From positions 20,262,258-20,326,257 of the forward strand of contig OY821747.1 in assembly GCA_963682055.1 (NCBI GenBank): a DNA stretch of 64,000 nucleotides, in the 5' to 3' direction. A program made the position numbers and the translations under genes. Source of the stretch: Primula veris (taxonomy: Eukaryota; Streptophyta; Magnoliopsida; Ericales; Primulaceae). The notes under the pieces were generated by a model. That model was not told the DNA's origin and ran no database searches. It worked only from the letters and a program-made list of their open reading frames with translations. Shown in pieces: positions 37,901-53,129 of the stretch (positions within the stretch are counted from its first letter, which is position 1; every line of letters starts with the position of its first letter).

Positions 37901-39199
37901 TATAGGCCATAAATCCAAGAAAAAAAATGTGGAATATTCCTTACATATGCAAGAACATTACCTAAACCCTAAACCTGAAACCCTAAACCCCGAAACCAAA
38001 ACCCTAAACCCTAAAACTTATAAATATAAACAAAATGTCGAAAAACAAAAAAGTCGGTAGAAACCGTGTACTATAGGCCATAAATCCAAGAAAATAATGA
38101 GGAATATTCCCTACATATGCAAGAACATTACCTAAACCCTAAAACCAAAACCTTAAACCCTAAAACCTATAAATATAAACAAAATGTCGAAAAACAAAAA
38201 AGTCGGTAGAAACCGTGTACTATAGGCCATAAATCCAAGAAAAAAAATGAGGAATATTCCCTACATATGCAAGAACATTACCTAAACCCTAAACCTGAAA
38301 CCCTAGACCCTAAAACAAAAACCCTAAAACCTATAAATATAAACAAAATGTCGAAAAACAAAAAAGTCGGTAGAAACCGTGTACTATAGGCCATAAATCC
38401 AAGAAAAAAAATGAGGAATATTCCCTACATATGCAAGAACATTACCTAAACCCTAAACCCTAAAACCAAAACCCTAGACCCTAAAACCTATAAATATAAA
38501 CAAAATGTTGAAAAACAAAAAAGTCGGTAGAAACCGTGTACTATAGGCCATAAATCTAAGAAAAAAAATGAGAAATATTCCCTACATATGCAAGAACGTT
38601 ACCTAAACCCTAAAACTAAAACCCTAAACCTTAAAACCAAAACCCTAAACCCTAAACCATACAAATATAAATAAAATGTCAAAAAACAAAAAAGTCGGTA
38701 AAACCCGTGTACTATTGGCCATAAATCCAAGAAAAAAATGTGGAATATTCCCTACATATGCAAGAACATTACCTAAACCCTAAACCTGAAACCCTAAACC
38801 CTAAAACCAAAACCCTAAACCCTAAAACTTATAAATATAAACAAAATGTCGAGAAACAAAAAAGTCGGTAGAAACCGTGTACTATAGGCCATAAATCCAA
38901 GAAAAAAAATGAGGAATATCCCCACATATGCAAGAACATTACCTAAACCCTAAAACTAAAACCCTAAACCCTAAAACCAAAACCCTAAACCCTAAACCCT
39001 AAACCATACAAATATAAATAAAATGTCAAAAAACAAAAAAGTCGGTAAAACCCGTGTACTATTGGCCATAAATCCAAGAAAAAAAAGGTGGAATATTCTC
39101 TACATATGCAAGAACATTACCTAAACCCTAAACCTGAAACCCTGAAACCAAAACCCTAAACCCTAAAACTTATAAATATAAACAAAATGTCGAAAAACA
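34995..39199 (+). repeat. 25-monomer HOR, copy 1 (4205 bp)
   Basis: Twenty-five units counted from anchors 35066 to 39108 (mean 168.2 bp), seven of them class B. Markers are GGCCGTAAATCC near 35032, CATAGACCCC, AAAAGGAGGAATATCCCC near 35719, CTTGAACCC near 35803, GTCGGCAGAAACC with CTATATAGG near 36361-36385, two CCCCGAAACC blocks (36647 and 37988) and AAAAGGTGG near 39085. The left limit is set by a base difference at 34994/39199. It differs from the other two copies at 35357 (A, not C) and 38056 (G, not T). Confidence 0.9.
36256..38280 (+). repeat. Older 1341 bp (8-monomer) duplication inside the 25-mer
   Basis: Within the 4205 bp unit the block CCAGAAACC...CCATAAATCC...CTATATAGG...CCCCGAAACC...AATAATGAGG occurs twice at a lag of 1341 bp (for example TCGGCAGAAA at 36361 and TCGGTAGAAA at 37702; CCCCG at 36647 and 37988). 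The two halves differ (GGC versus GGT) in all three copies of the 25-mer, so this duplication came before amplification of the 25-mer. Outer limits are approximate. Confidence 0.75.
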
Positions 39200-42100
39200 A
39201 AAAAGTCGGTAGAAACCGTGTACTATAGGCCGTAAATCCAAGAAAAAAATGAGGAATATTCCCTACATATGCAAGAACATTACCTAAACCCTAAACCCTA
39301 AAACCAAAACCATAGACCCCAAAACCTATAAATATAAACAAAATGTTGAAAAACAAAAAAGTCGGTAGAAACCGTGTACTATTGGCCATAAATCTAAGAA
39401 AAAAAATGAGAAATATTCCCTACATATGCAAGAACGTTACATAAACCCTAAAACTAAAACCCTAAACCTTAAAACCAAAACCCTAAACCCTAAACCATAC
39501 AAATATAAATAAAATGTCAAAAAACAAAAAAGTCGGTAAAACCCGTGTACTATTGGCCATACATCCAAGAAAAAAAATGTGGAATATTCCCTACATATGC
39601 AAGAACATTACCTAAACCCTAAACCTGAAACCCTAAACCCTAAAACCAAAACCTTAAACCCTAAACCCTAAAACCTATAAATATAAACAAAATGTCGAAA
39701 AACAAAAAAGTCGGTAGAAACCGTGTACTATAGGCCATAAATCCAAGAAAAAAAATGTGGAATATTCCTTACATATGCAAGAACATTACCTAAACCCTAA
39801 ACCTGAAACCCTAAATCCTAAAACCAAAACCCTAAACCCTAAAACTTATAAATATAAACAAAATGTCGAGAAACAAAAAAGTCGGTAGAAACCGTGTACT
39901 ATAGGCCATAAATCCAAGAAAAAAAAGGAGGAATATCCCCACATATGCAAGAACATTACCTAAACCCTAAAACTAAAACCCTAAACCCTAAAACCAAAAC
40001 CCTAAACCTTGAACCCTAAACCATACAAATATAAATAAAATGTCAAAAAACAAAAAAGTCGGTAAAACCCGTGTACTAATGGCCATAAATCCAAGAAAAA
40101 AAATGTGGAATATTCTCTACATATGCAAGAACATTACCTAAACCCTAAACCTGAAACCCTGAAACCAAAACCCTAAACCCTAAAACTTATAAATATAAAC
40201 AAAATGTCGAAAAACAAAAAAGTCGGTAGAAACCGGGTACTATAGGCCATAAATCCAAGAAAAAAAATGAGGAATATTCCCTACATATGCAAGAACATTA
40301 CCTAAACCATAAAACTAAAACCCTAAACCCTAAAACCAAAACCCTAAACCCTAAACCATACAAATATAAATAAAATGTCAAAAAACAAAAAAGTCGGTAA
40401 AACCCGTGTACTATTGGCCATAAATCCAAGAAAAAAAAATGTGGAATATTCCCTACATATGCAAGAACATTACCTAAACCCTAAACCAGAAACCCTAAAC
40501 CCTGAAACCAAAACCATAAATCCTAAAACTTATAAATATAAACAAAATGTCGAAAAACAAAAAAGTCGGCAGAAACCGTGTACTATATAGGCCATAAATC
40601 CAAGAAAAAAAAATGTGGAATATTCCCTACATATGCAAGAACATTACCTAAACCCTAAACCTGAAACCCTAAACCCTAAAACCAAAACCTTAAACCCTAA
40701 ACCCTAAAACCTATAAATATAAACAAAATGTCGAAAAACAAAAAAGTCGGTAGAAACCGTGTACTATAGGCCATAAATCCAAGAAAAAAAATGTGGAATA
40801 TTCCTTACATATGCAAGAACATTACCTAAACCCTAAACCTGAAACCCTAAACCCCGAAACCAAAACCCTAAACCCTAAAACTTATAAATATAAACAAAAT
40901 GTCGAAAAACAAAAAAGTCGGTAGAAACCGTGTACTATAGGCCATAAATCCAAGAAAATAATGAGGAATATTCCCTACATATGCAAGAACATTACCTAAA
41001 CCCTAAAACCAAAACCTTAAACCCTAAAACCTATAAATATAAACAAAATGTCGAAAAACAAAAAAGTCGGTAGAAACCGTGTACTATAGGCCATAAATCC
41101 AAGAAAAAAAATGAGGAATATCCCCACATATGCAAGAACATTACCTAAAACCTAAAACAAAAACCCTAAACCCTAAAACCAAAACCCTAAACCCTAAACC
41201 CTAAACCATACAAATATAAATAAAATGTCAAAAAACAAAAAAGTCGGTAAAACCCGTGTACTATTGGCCATAAATCCAAGAAAAAAAATGAGGAATATTC
41301 CCTACATATGCAAGAACATTACCTAAACCCTAAACCTGAAACCCTGAAACCAAAACCCTAAACCCTAAAACTTATAAATATAAACAAAATGTCGAAAAAC
41401 AAAAAAGTCGGTAGAAACCGTGTACTATAGGCCATAAATCCAAGAAAAAAATGAGGAATATTCCCTACATATGCAAGAACATTACCTAAACCCTAAACCC
41501 TAAAACCAAAACCCTAAACCCTAAAACCTATAAATATAAACAAAATGTCGAAAAACAAAAAAGTCGGTAGAAACCGGGTACTATAGGCCATAAATCCAAG
41601 AAAAAAAAATGAGGAATATTCCCTACATATGCAAGAACATTACCTAAACCCTAAAACTAAAACCCTAAACCCTAAAACCAAAACCCTAAACCCTAAACCA
41701 TACAAATATAAATAAAATGTCAAAAAACAAAAAAGTCGGTAAAACCCGTGTACTATTGGCCATAAATCCAAGAAAAAAAATGTGGAATATTCCCTACATA
41801 TGCAAGAACATTACCTAAACCCTAAACCAGAAACCCTAAACCCTGAAACCAAAACCATAAATCCTAAAACTTATAAATATAAACAAAATGTCGAAAAACA
41901 AAAAAGTCGGTAGAAACCGTGTACTATATAGGCCATAAATCCAAGAAAAAAAAATGTGGAATATTCCCTACATATGCAAGAACATTACCTAAACCCTAAA
42001 CCTGAAACCCTAAACCCTAAAACCAAAACCTTAAACCCTAAACCCTAAAACCTATAAATATAAACAAAATGTCGAAAAACAAAAAAGTCGGTAGAAACCG

Positions 42101-43404
42101 TGTACTATAGGCCATAAATCCAAGAAAAAAAATGTGGAATATTCCTTACATATGCAAGAACATTACCTAAACCCTAAACCTGAAACCCTAAACCCCGAAA
42201 CCAAAACCCTAAACCCTAAAACTTATAAATATAAACAAAATGTCGAAAAACAAAAAAGTCTGTAGAAACCGTGTACTATAGGCCATAAATCCAAGAAAAT
42301 AATGAGGAATATTCCCTACATATGCAAGAACATTACCTAAACCCTAAAACCAAAACCTTAAACCCTAAAACCTATAAATATAAACAAAATGTCGAAAAAC
42401 AAAAAAGTCGGTAGAAACCGTGTACTATAGGCCATAAATCCAAGAAAAAAAATGAGGAATATTCCCTACATATGCAAGAACATTACCTAAACCCTAAACC
42501 TGAAACCCTAGACCCTAAAACAAAAACCCTAAAACCTATAAATATAAACAAAATGTCGAAAAACAAAAAAGTCGGTAGAAACCGTGTACTATAGGCCATA
42601 AATCCAAGAAAAAAAATGAGGAATATTCCCTACATATGCAAGAACATTACCTAAACCCTAAACCCTAAAACCAAAACCCTAGACCCTAAAACCTATAAAT
42701 ATAAACAAAATGTTGAAAAACAAAAAAGTCGGTAGAAACCGTGTACTATAGGCCATAAATCTAAGAAAAAAAATGAGAAATATTCCCTACATATGCAAGA
42801 ACGTTACCTAAACCCTAAAACTAAAACCCTAAACCTTAAAACCAAAACCCTAAACCCTAAACCATACAAATATAAATAAAATGTCAAAAAACAAAAAAGT
42901 CGGTAAAACCCGTGTACTATTGGCCATAAATCCAAGAAAAAAATGTGGAATATTCCCTACATATGCAAGAACATTACCTAAACCCTAAACCTGAAACCCT
43001 AAACCCTAAAACCAAAACCCTAAACCCTAAAACTTATAAATATAAACAAAATGTCGAGAAACAAAAAAGTCGGTAGAAACCGTGTACTATAGGCCATAAA
43101 TCCAAGAAAAAAAATGAGGAATATCCCCACATATGCAAGAACATTACCTAAACCCTAAAACTAAAACCCTAAACCCTAAAACCAAAACCCTAAACCCTAA
43201 ACCCTAAACCATACAAATATAAATAAAATGTCAAAAAACAAAAAAGTCGGTAAAACCCGTGTACTATTGGCCATAAATCCAAGAAAAAAAAGGTGGAATA
43301 TTCTCTACATATGCAAGAACATTACCTAAACCCTAAACCTGAAACCCTGAAACCAAAACCCTAAACCCTAAAACTTATAAATATAAACAAAATGTCGAAA
43401 AACA
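39200..43404 (+). repeat. 25-monomer HOR, copy 2 (4205 bp)
   Basis: Identical in length and order to the unit at 34995. It carries GCCATACATCC (C at 39562) and GTCTGTAGAAACC (T at 42261), both shared with copy 3 and not with copy 1. I noticed no difference between copies 2 and 3 at the places compared. Confidence 0.92.
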
Positions 43405-46400
43405 AAAAAGTCGGTAGAAACCGTGTACTATAGGCCGTAAATCCAAGAAAAAAATGAGGAATATTCCCTACATATGCAAGAACATTACCTAAACCCTAAA
43501 CCCTAAAACCAAAACCATAGACCCCAAAACCTATAAATATAAACAAAATGTTGAAAAACAAAAAAGTCGGTAGAAACCGTGTACTATTGGCCATAAATCT
43601 AAGAAAAAAAATGAGAAATATTCCCTACATATGCAAGAACGTTACATAAACCCTAAAACTAAAACCCTAAACCTTAAAACCAAAACCCTAAACCCTAAAC
43701 CATACAAATATAAATAAAATGTCAAAAAACAAAAAAGTCGGTAAAACCCGTGTACTATTGGCCATACATCCAAGAAAAAAAATGTGGAATATTCCCTACA
43801 TATGCAAGAACATTACCTAAACCCTAAACCTGAAACCCTAAACCCTAAAACCAAAACCTTAAACCCTAAACCCTAAAACCTATAAATATAAACAAAATGT
43901 CGAAAAACAAAAAAGTCGGTAGAAACCGTGTACTATAGGCCATAAATCCAAGAAAAAAAATGTGGAATATTCCTTACATATGCAAGAACATTACCTAAAC
44001 CCTAAACCTGAAACCCTAAATCCTAAAACCAAAACCCTAAACCCTAAAACTTATAAATATAAACAAAATGTCGAGAAACAAAAAAGTCGGTAGAAACCGT
44101 GTACTATAGGCCATAAATCCAAGAAAAAAAAGGAGGAATATCCCCACATATGCAAGAACATTACCTAAACCCTAAAACTAAAACCCTAAACCCTAAAACC
44201 AAAACCCTAAACCTTGAACCCTAAACCATACAAATATAAATAAAATGTCAAAAAACAAAAAAGTCGGTAAAACCCGTGTACTAATGGCCATAAATCCAAG
44301 AAAAAAAATGTGGAATATTCTCTACATATGCAAGAACATTACCTAAACCCTAAACCTGAAACCCTGAAACCAAAACCCTAAACCCTAAAACTTATAAATA
44401 TAAACAAAATGTCGAAAAACAAAAAAGTCGGTAGAAACCGGGTACTATAGGCCATAAATCCAAGAAAAAAAATGAGGAATATTCCCTACATATGCAAGAA
44501 CATTACCTAAACCATAAAACTAAAACCCTAAACCCTAAAACCAAAACCCTAAACCCTAAACCATACAAATATAAATAAAATGTCAAAAAACAAAAAAGTC
44601 GGTAAAACCCGTGTACTATTGGCCATAAATCCAAGAAAAAAAAATGTGGAATATTCCCTACATATGCAAGAACATTACCTAAACCCTAAACCAGAAACCC
44701 TAAACCCTGAAACCAAAACCATAAATCCTAAAACTTATAAATATAAACAAAATGTCGAAAAACAAAAAAGTCGGCAGAAACCGTGTACTATATAGGCCAT
44801 AAATCCAAGAAAAAAAAATGTGGAATATTCCCTACATATGCAAGAACATTACCTAAACCCTAAACCTGAAACCCTAAACCCTAAAACCAAAACCTTAAAC
44901 CCTAAACCCTAAAACCTATAAATATAAACAAAATGTCGAAAAACAAAAAAGTCGGTAGAAACCGTGTACTATAGGCCATAAATCCAAGAAAAAAAATGTG
45001 GAATATTCCTTACATATGCAAGAACATTACCTAAACCCTAAACCTGAAACCCTAAACCCCGAAACCAAAACCCTAAACCCTAAAACTTATAAATATAAAC
45101 AAAATGTCGAAAAACAAAAAAGTCGGTAGAAACCGTGTACTATAGGCCATAAATCCAAGAAAATAATGAGGAATATTCCCTACATATGCAAGAACATTAC
45201 CTAAACCCTAAAACCAAAACCTTAAACCCTAAAACCTATAAATATAAACAAAATGTCGAAAAACAAAAAAGTCGGTAGAAACCGTGTACTATAGGCCATA
45301 AATCCAAGAAAAAAAATGAGGAATATCCCCACATATGCAAGAACATTACCTAAAACCTAAAACAAAAACCCTAAACCCTAAAACCAAAACCCTAAACCCT
45401 AAACCCTAAACCATACAAATATAAATAAAATGTCAAAAAACAAAAAAGTCGGTAAAACCCGTGTACTATTGGCCATAAATCCAAGAAAAAAAATGAGGAA
45501 TATTCCCTACATATGCAAGAACATTACCTAAACCCTAAACCTGAAACCCTGAAACCAAAACCCTAAACCCTAAAACTTATAAATATAAACAAAATGTCGA
45601 AAAACAAAAAAGTCGGTAGAAACCGTGTACTATAGGCCATAAATCCAAGAAAAAAATGAGGAATATTCCCTACATATGCAAGAACATTACCTAAACCCTA
45701 AACCCTAAAACCAAAACCCTAAACCCTAAAACCTATAAATATAAACAAAATGTCGAAAAACAAAAAAGTCGGTAGAAACCGGGTACTATAGGCCATAAAT
45801 CCAAGAAAAAAAAATGAGGAATATTCCCTACATATGCAAGAACATTACCTAAACCCTAAAACTAAAACCCTAAACCCTAAAACCAAAACCCTAAACCCTA
45901 AACCATACAAATATAAATAAAATGTCAAAAAACAAAAAAGTCGGTAAAACCCGTGTACTATTGGCCATAAATCCAAGAAAAAAAATGTGGAATATTCCCT
46001 ACATATGCAAGAACATTACCTAAACCCTAAACCAGAAACCCTAAACCCTGAAACCAAAACCATAAATCCTAAAACTTATAAATATAAACAAAATGTCGAA
46101 AAACAAAAAAGTCGGTAGAAACCGTGTACTATATAGGCCATAAATCCAAGAAAAAAAAATGTGGAATATTCCCTACATATGCAAGAACATTACCTAAACC
46201 CTAAACCTGAAACCCTAAACCCTAAAACCAAAACCTTAAACCCTAAACCCTAAAACCTATAAATATAAACAAAATGTCGAAAAACAAAAAAGTCGGTAGA
46301 AACCGTGTACTATAGGCCATAAATCCAAGAAAAAAAATGTGGAATATTCCTTACATATGCAAGAACATTACCTAAACCCTAAACCTGAAACCCTAAACCC

Positions 46401-47609
46401 CGAAACCAAAACCCTAAACCCTAAAACTTATAAATATAAACAAAATGTCGAAAAACAAAAAAGTCTGTAGAAACCGTGTACTATAGGCCATAAATCCAAG
46501 AAAATAATGAGGAATATTCCCTACATATGCAAGAACATTACCTAAACCCTAAAACCAAAACCTTAAACCCTAAAACCTATAAATATAAACAAAATGTCGA
46601 AAAACAAAAAAGTCGGTAGAAACCGTGTACTATAGGCCATAAATCCAAGAAAAAAAATGAGGAATATTCCCTACATATGCAAGAACATTACCTAAACCCT
46701 AAACCTGAAACCCTAGACCCTAAAACAAAAACCCTAAAACCTATAAATATAAACAAAATGTCGAAAAACAAAAAAGTCGGTAGAAACCGTGTACTATAGG
46801 CCATAAATCCAAGAAAAAAAATGAGGAATATTCCCTACATATGCAAGAACATTACCTAAACCCTAAACCCTAAAACCAAAACCCTAGACCCTAAAACCTA
46901 TAAATATAAACAAAATGTTGAAAAACAAAAAAGTCGGTAGAAACCGTGTACTATAGGCCATAAATCTAAGAAAAAAAATGAGAAATATTCCCTACATATG
47001 CAAGAACGTTACCTAAACCCTAAAACTAAAACCCTAAACCTTAAAACCAAAACCCTAAACCCTAAACCATACAAATATAAATAAAATGTCAAAAAACAAA
47101 AAAGTCGGTAAAACCCGTGTACTATTGGCCATAAATCCAAGAAAAAAATGTGGAATATTCCCTACATATGCAAGAACATTACCTAAACCCTAAACCTGAA
47201 ACCCTAAACCCTAAAACCAAAACCCTAAACCCTAAAACTTATAAATATAAACAAAATGTCGAGAAACAAAAAAGTCGGTAGAAACCGTGTACTATAGGCC
47301 ATAAATCCAAGAAAAAAAATGAGGAATATCCCCACATATGCAAGAACATTACCTAAACCCTAAAACTAAAACCCTAAACCCTAAAACCAAAACCCTAAAC
47401 CCTAAACCCTAAACCATACAAATATAAATAAAATGTCAAAAAACAAAAAAGTCGGTAAAACCCGTGTACTATTGGCCATAAATCCAAGAAAAAAAAGGTG
47501 GAATATTCTCTACATATGCAAGAACATTACCTAAACCCTAAACCTGAAACCCTGAAACCAAAACCCTAAACCCTAAAACTTATAAATATAAACAAAATGT
47601 CGAAAAACA
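43405..47609 (+). repeat. 25-monomer HOR, copy 3 (4205 bp)
   Basis: The third tandem copy, with C at 43767 and T at 46466 as in copy 2. The regular lag stops at about 47610: 47642 reads A in GGCCATAAATCC where the copies read GGCCGTAAATCC, and further on CCCTAAACCC with GTCGAAAAAC replaces CATAGACCCC with GTTGAAAAAC. Confidence 0.92.
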
Positions 47610-50600
47610 AAAAAGTCGGTAGAAACCGTGTACTATAGGCCATAAATCCAAGAAAAAAATGAGGAATATTCCCTACATATGCAAGAACATTACCTAAACC
47701 CTAAACCCTAAAACCAAAACCCTAAACCCTAAAACCTATAAATATAAACAAAATGTCGAAAAACAAAAAAGTCGGTAGAAACCGGGTACTATAGGCCATA
47801 AATCCAAGAAAAAAAATGAGGAATATTCCCTACATATGCAAGAACATTACCTAAACCCTAAAACTAAAACCCTAAACCCTAAAACCAAAACCCTAAACCC
47901 TAAACCATACAAATATAAATAAAATGTCAAAAAACAAAAAAAGTCGGTAAAACCCGTGTACTATTGGCCATAAATCCAAGAAAAAAAATGTGGAATATTC
48001 CCTACATATGCAAGAACATTACCTAAACCCTAAACCAGAAACCCTAAACCCTGAAACCAAAACCATAAATCCTAAAACTTATAAATATAAACAAAATGTC
48101 GAAAAACAAAAAAGTCGGTAGAAACCGTGTACTATAGGCCATAAATCCAAGAAAAAAAAATGTGGAATATTCCCTACATATGCAAGAACATTACCTAAAC
48201 CCTAAACCTGAAACCCTAAACCCTAAAACCAAAACCTTAAACCCTAAACCCTAAAACCTATAAATATAAACAAAATGTCGAAAAACAAAAAAGTCGGTAG
48301 AAACCGTGTACTATAGGCCATAAATCCAAGAAAAAAAATGTGGAATATTCCTTACATATGCAAGAACATTACCTAAACCCTAAACCTGAAACCCTAAACC
48401 CCGAAACCAAAACCCTAAACCCTAAAACTTATAAATATAAACAAAATGTCGAAAAACAAAAAAGTCGGTAGAAACCGTGTACTATAGGCCATAAATCCAA
48501 GAAAAAAATGAGTAATATTCCCTACATATGCAAGAACATTACCTAAACCCTAAAACCAAAACCTTAAACCCTAAAACCTATAAATACAAACAAAATGTCG
48601 AAAAACAAAAAAGTCGGTAGAAACCGTGTACTATAGGCCATAAATCCAAGAAAAAAAATGAGGAATATTCCCTACATATGCAAGAACATTACCTAAACCC
48701 TAAACCTGAAACCCTAGACCCTAAAACAAAAACCCTAAAACCTATAAATATAAACAAAATGTCGAAAAACAAAAAAGTCGGTAGAAACCGTGTACTATAG
48801 GCCATAAATCCAAGAAAAAAAATGAGGAATATTCCCTACATATGCAAGAACATTACCTAAACCCTAAACCCTAAAACCAAAACCCTAGACCCTAAAACCT
48901 ATAAATATAAACAAAATGTTGAAAAACAAAAAAGTCGGTAGAAACCGTGTACTATAGGCCATAAATCTAAGAAAAAAAATGAGAAATATTCCCTACATAT
49001 GCAAGAACGTTACCTAAACCCTAAAACTAAAACCTTAAACCCTAAAACCTATAAATATAAACAAAATGTCGAAAAACAAAAAAGTCGGTAGAAACCGTGT
49101 ACTATAGGCCATAAATCCAAGAAAAAAAATGAGGAATATTCCCTACATATGCAAGAACATTACCTAAACCCTAAAACCAAAACCTTAAACCCTAAAACCT
49201 ATAAATATAAACAAAATGTCGAAAAACAAAAAAGTCGGTAGAAACCGTGTACTATAGGCCATAAATCCAAGAAAAATAATGAGGAATATTCCCTACATAT
49301 GCAAGAACATTACCTAAACCCTAAACCTGAAACCCTGAAACCAAAACCCTAAACCCTAAAACTTATAAATATAAACAAAATGTCGAAAAACAAAAAAGTC
49401 GGTAGAAACCGGGTACTATAGGCCATAAATCCAAGAAAAAAAATGAGGAATATTCCCTACATATGCAAGAATATTACCTAAACCATAAAACTAAAACCCT
49501 AAACCCTAAAACCAAAACCCTAAACCCTAAACCATACAAATATAAATAAAATGTCAAAAAACAAAAAAGTCGGTAAAACCCGTGTACTATTGGCCATAAA
49601 TCCAAGAAAAAAAATGTGGAATATTCCCTACATATGCAAGAACATTACCTAAACCCTAAACCAGAAACCCTAAACCCTGAAACCAAAACCATAAATCCTA
49701 AAACTTATAAATATAAACAAAATGTCGAAAAACAAAAAAGTCGGCAGAAACCGTGTACTATATAGGCCATAAATCCAAGAAAAAAAAATGTGGAATATTC
49801 CCTACATATGCAAAAACATTACCTAAACCCTAAACCTGAAACCCTAAACCCTAAAACCAAAACCTTAAACCCTAAACCCTAAAACCTATAAATATAAACA
49901 AAATGTCGAAAAACAAAAAAGTCGGTAGAAACCGTGTACTATAGGCCATAAATCCAAGAAAAAAAATGTGGAATATTCCTTACATATGCAAGAAGATTAC
50001 CTAAACCCTAAACCTGAAACCCTAAACCCCGAAACCAAAACCCTAAACCCTAAAACTTATAAATATAAACATAATGTCGAAAAACAAAAAAGTCGGTAGA
50101 AACCGTGTACTATAGGCCATAAATCCAAGAAAATAATGAGGAATATTCCCTACATATGCAAGAACATTACCTAAACCCTAAAACCAAAACCTTAAACCCT
50201 AAAACCTATAAATATAAACAAAATGTCGAAAAACAAAAAAGTCGGTAGAAACCGTGTACTATAGGCCATAAATCCAAGAAAAAAAATGAGGAATATTCCC
50301 TACATATGCAAGAACATTACCTAAACCCTAAACCTGAAACCCTAGACCCTAAAACAAAAACCCTAAAACCTATAAATATAAACAAAATGTCGAAAAACAA
50401 AAAAGTCGGTAGAAACCGTGTACTATAGGCCATAAATCCAAGAAAAAAAATGAGGAATATTCCCTACATATGCAAGAACATTACCTAAACCCTAAACCCT
50501 AAAACCAAAACCCTAGACCCTAAAACCTATAAATATAAACAAAATCTTGAAAAACAAAAAAGTCGGTAGAAACCGTGTACTATAGGCCATAAATCTAAGA

Positions 50601-53129
50601 AAAAAAATGAGAAATATTCCCTACATATGCAAGAACGTTACCTAAACCCTAAAACTAAAACCCTAAACCTTAAAACCAAAACCCTAAACCCTAAACCCTA
50701 AACCATACAAATATAAATAAAATGTCAAAAAACAAAAAAGTCGGTAAAACCCGTGTACTATTGGCCATAAATCCAAGAAAAAAATGTGGAATATTCCCTA
50801 CATATGCAAGAACATTACCTAAACCCTAAACCTGAAACCCTAAACCCTAAAACCAAAACCCTAAACCCTAAAACTTATAAATATAAACAAAATGTCGAGA
50901 AACAAAAAAGTCGGTAGAAACCGTGTACTATAGGCCATAAATCCAAGAAAAAAAATGAGGAATATCCCCACATATGCAAGAACATTACCTAAAACCTAAA
51001 ACAAAAACCCTAAACCCTAAAACCAAAACCCTAAACCCTAAACCCTAAACCATACAAATATAAATAAAATGTCAAAAAACAAAAAAGTCGGTAAAACCCG
51101 TGTACTATTGGCCATAAATCCAAGAAAAAAAATGTGGAATATTCTCTACATATGCAAGAACATTACCTAAACCCTAAACCTGAAACCCTGAAACCAAAAC
51201 CCTAAACCCTAAAACTTATAAATATAAACAAAATGTCGAAAAACAAAAAAGTCGGTAGAAACCGTGTACTATAGGCCATAAATCCAAGAAAAAAATGAGG
51301 AATATTCCCTACATATGCAAGAACATTACCTAAACCCTAAACCCTAAAACCAAAACCCTAAACCCTAAAACCTATAAATATAAACAAAATGTCGAAAAAC
51401 AAAAAAGTCGGTAGAAACCGGGTACTATAGGCCATAAATCCAAGAAAAAAAATGAGGAATATTCCCTACATATGCAAGAACATTACCTAAACCCTAAAAC
51501 TAAAACCCTAAACCCTAAAACCAAAACCCTAAACCCTAAACCATACAAATATAAATAAAATGTCAAAAAACAAAAAAGTCGGTAAAACCCGTGTACTATT
51601 GGCCATAAATCCAAGAAAAAAAATGTGGAATATTCCCTACATATGCAAGAACATTACCTAAACCCTAAACCAGAAACCCTAAACCCTGAAACCAAAACCA
51701 TAAATCCTAAAACTTATAAATATAAACAAAATGTCGAAAAACAAAAAAGTCGGTAGAAACCGTGTACTATATAGGCCATAAATCCAAGAAAAAAAAATGT
51801 GGAATATTCCCTACATATGCAAGAACATTACCTAAACCCTAAACCTGAAACCCTAAACCCTAAAACCAAAACCTTAAACCCTAAACCCTAAAACCTATAA
51901 ATATAAACAAAATGTCGAAAAACAAAAAAGTCGGTAGAAACCGTGTACTATAGGCCATAAATCCAAGAAAAAAAATGTGGAATATTCCTTACATATGCAA
52001 GAACATTACCTAAACCCTAAACCTGAAACCCTAAACCCCGAAACCAAAACCCTAAACCCTAAAACTTATAAATATAAACAAAATGTCGAAAAACAAAAAA
52101 GTCGGTAGAAACCGTGTACTATAGGCCATAAATCCAAGAAAATAATGAGGAATATTCCCTACATATGCAAGAACATTACCTAAACCCTAAAACCAAAACC
52201 TTAAACCCTAAAACCTATAAATATAAACAAAATGTCGAAAAACAAAAAAGTCGGTAGAAACCGTGTACTATAGGCCATAAATCCAAGAAAAAAAATGAGG
52301 AATATTCCCTACATATGCAAGAACATTACCTAAACCCTAAACCTGAAACCCTAGACCCTAAAACAAAAACCCTAAAACCTATAAATATAAACAAAATGTC
52401 GAAAAACAAAAAAGTCGGTAGAAACCGTGTACTATAGGCCATAAATCCAAGAAAAAAAAATGAGGAATATTCCCTACATATGCAAGAACATTACCTAAAC
52501 CCTAAACCCTAAAACCAAAACCCTAGACCCTAAAACCTATAAATATAAACAAAATGTTGAAAAACAAAAAAGTCGGTAGAAACCGTGTACTATAGGCCAT
52601 AAATCTAAGAAAAAAAATGAGAAATATTCCCTACATATGCAAGAACGTTACCTAAACCCTAAAACTAAAACCCTAAACCTTAAAACCAAAACCCTAAACC
52701 CTAAACCATACAAATATAAATAAAATGTCAAAAAACAAAAAAGTCGGTAAAACCCGTGTACTATTGGCCATAAATCCAAGAAAAAAATGTGGAATATTCC
52801 CTACATATGCAAGAACATTACCTAAACCCTAAACCTGAAACCCTAAACCCTAAAACCAAAACCCTAAACCCTAAAAATTATAAATATAAACAAAATGTCG
52901 AGAAACAAAAAAGTCGGTAGAAACCGTGTACTATAGGCCATAAATCCAAGAAAAAAAATGAGGAATATCCCCACATATGCAAGAACATTACCTAAACCCT
53001 AAAACTAAAACCCTAAACCCTAAAACCAAAACCCTAAACCCTAAACCCTAAACCATACAAATATAAATAAAATGTCAAAAAACAAAAAAGTCGGTAAAAC
53101 CCGTGTACTATTGGCCATAAATCCAAGAA

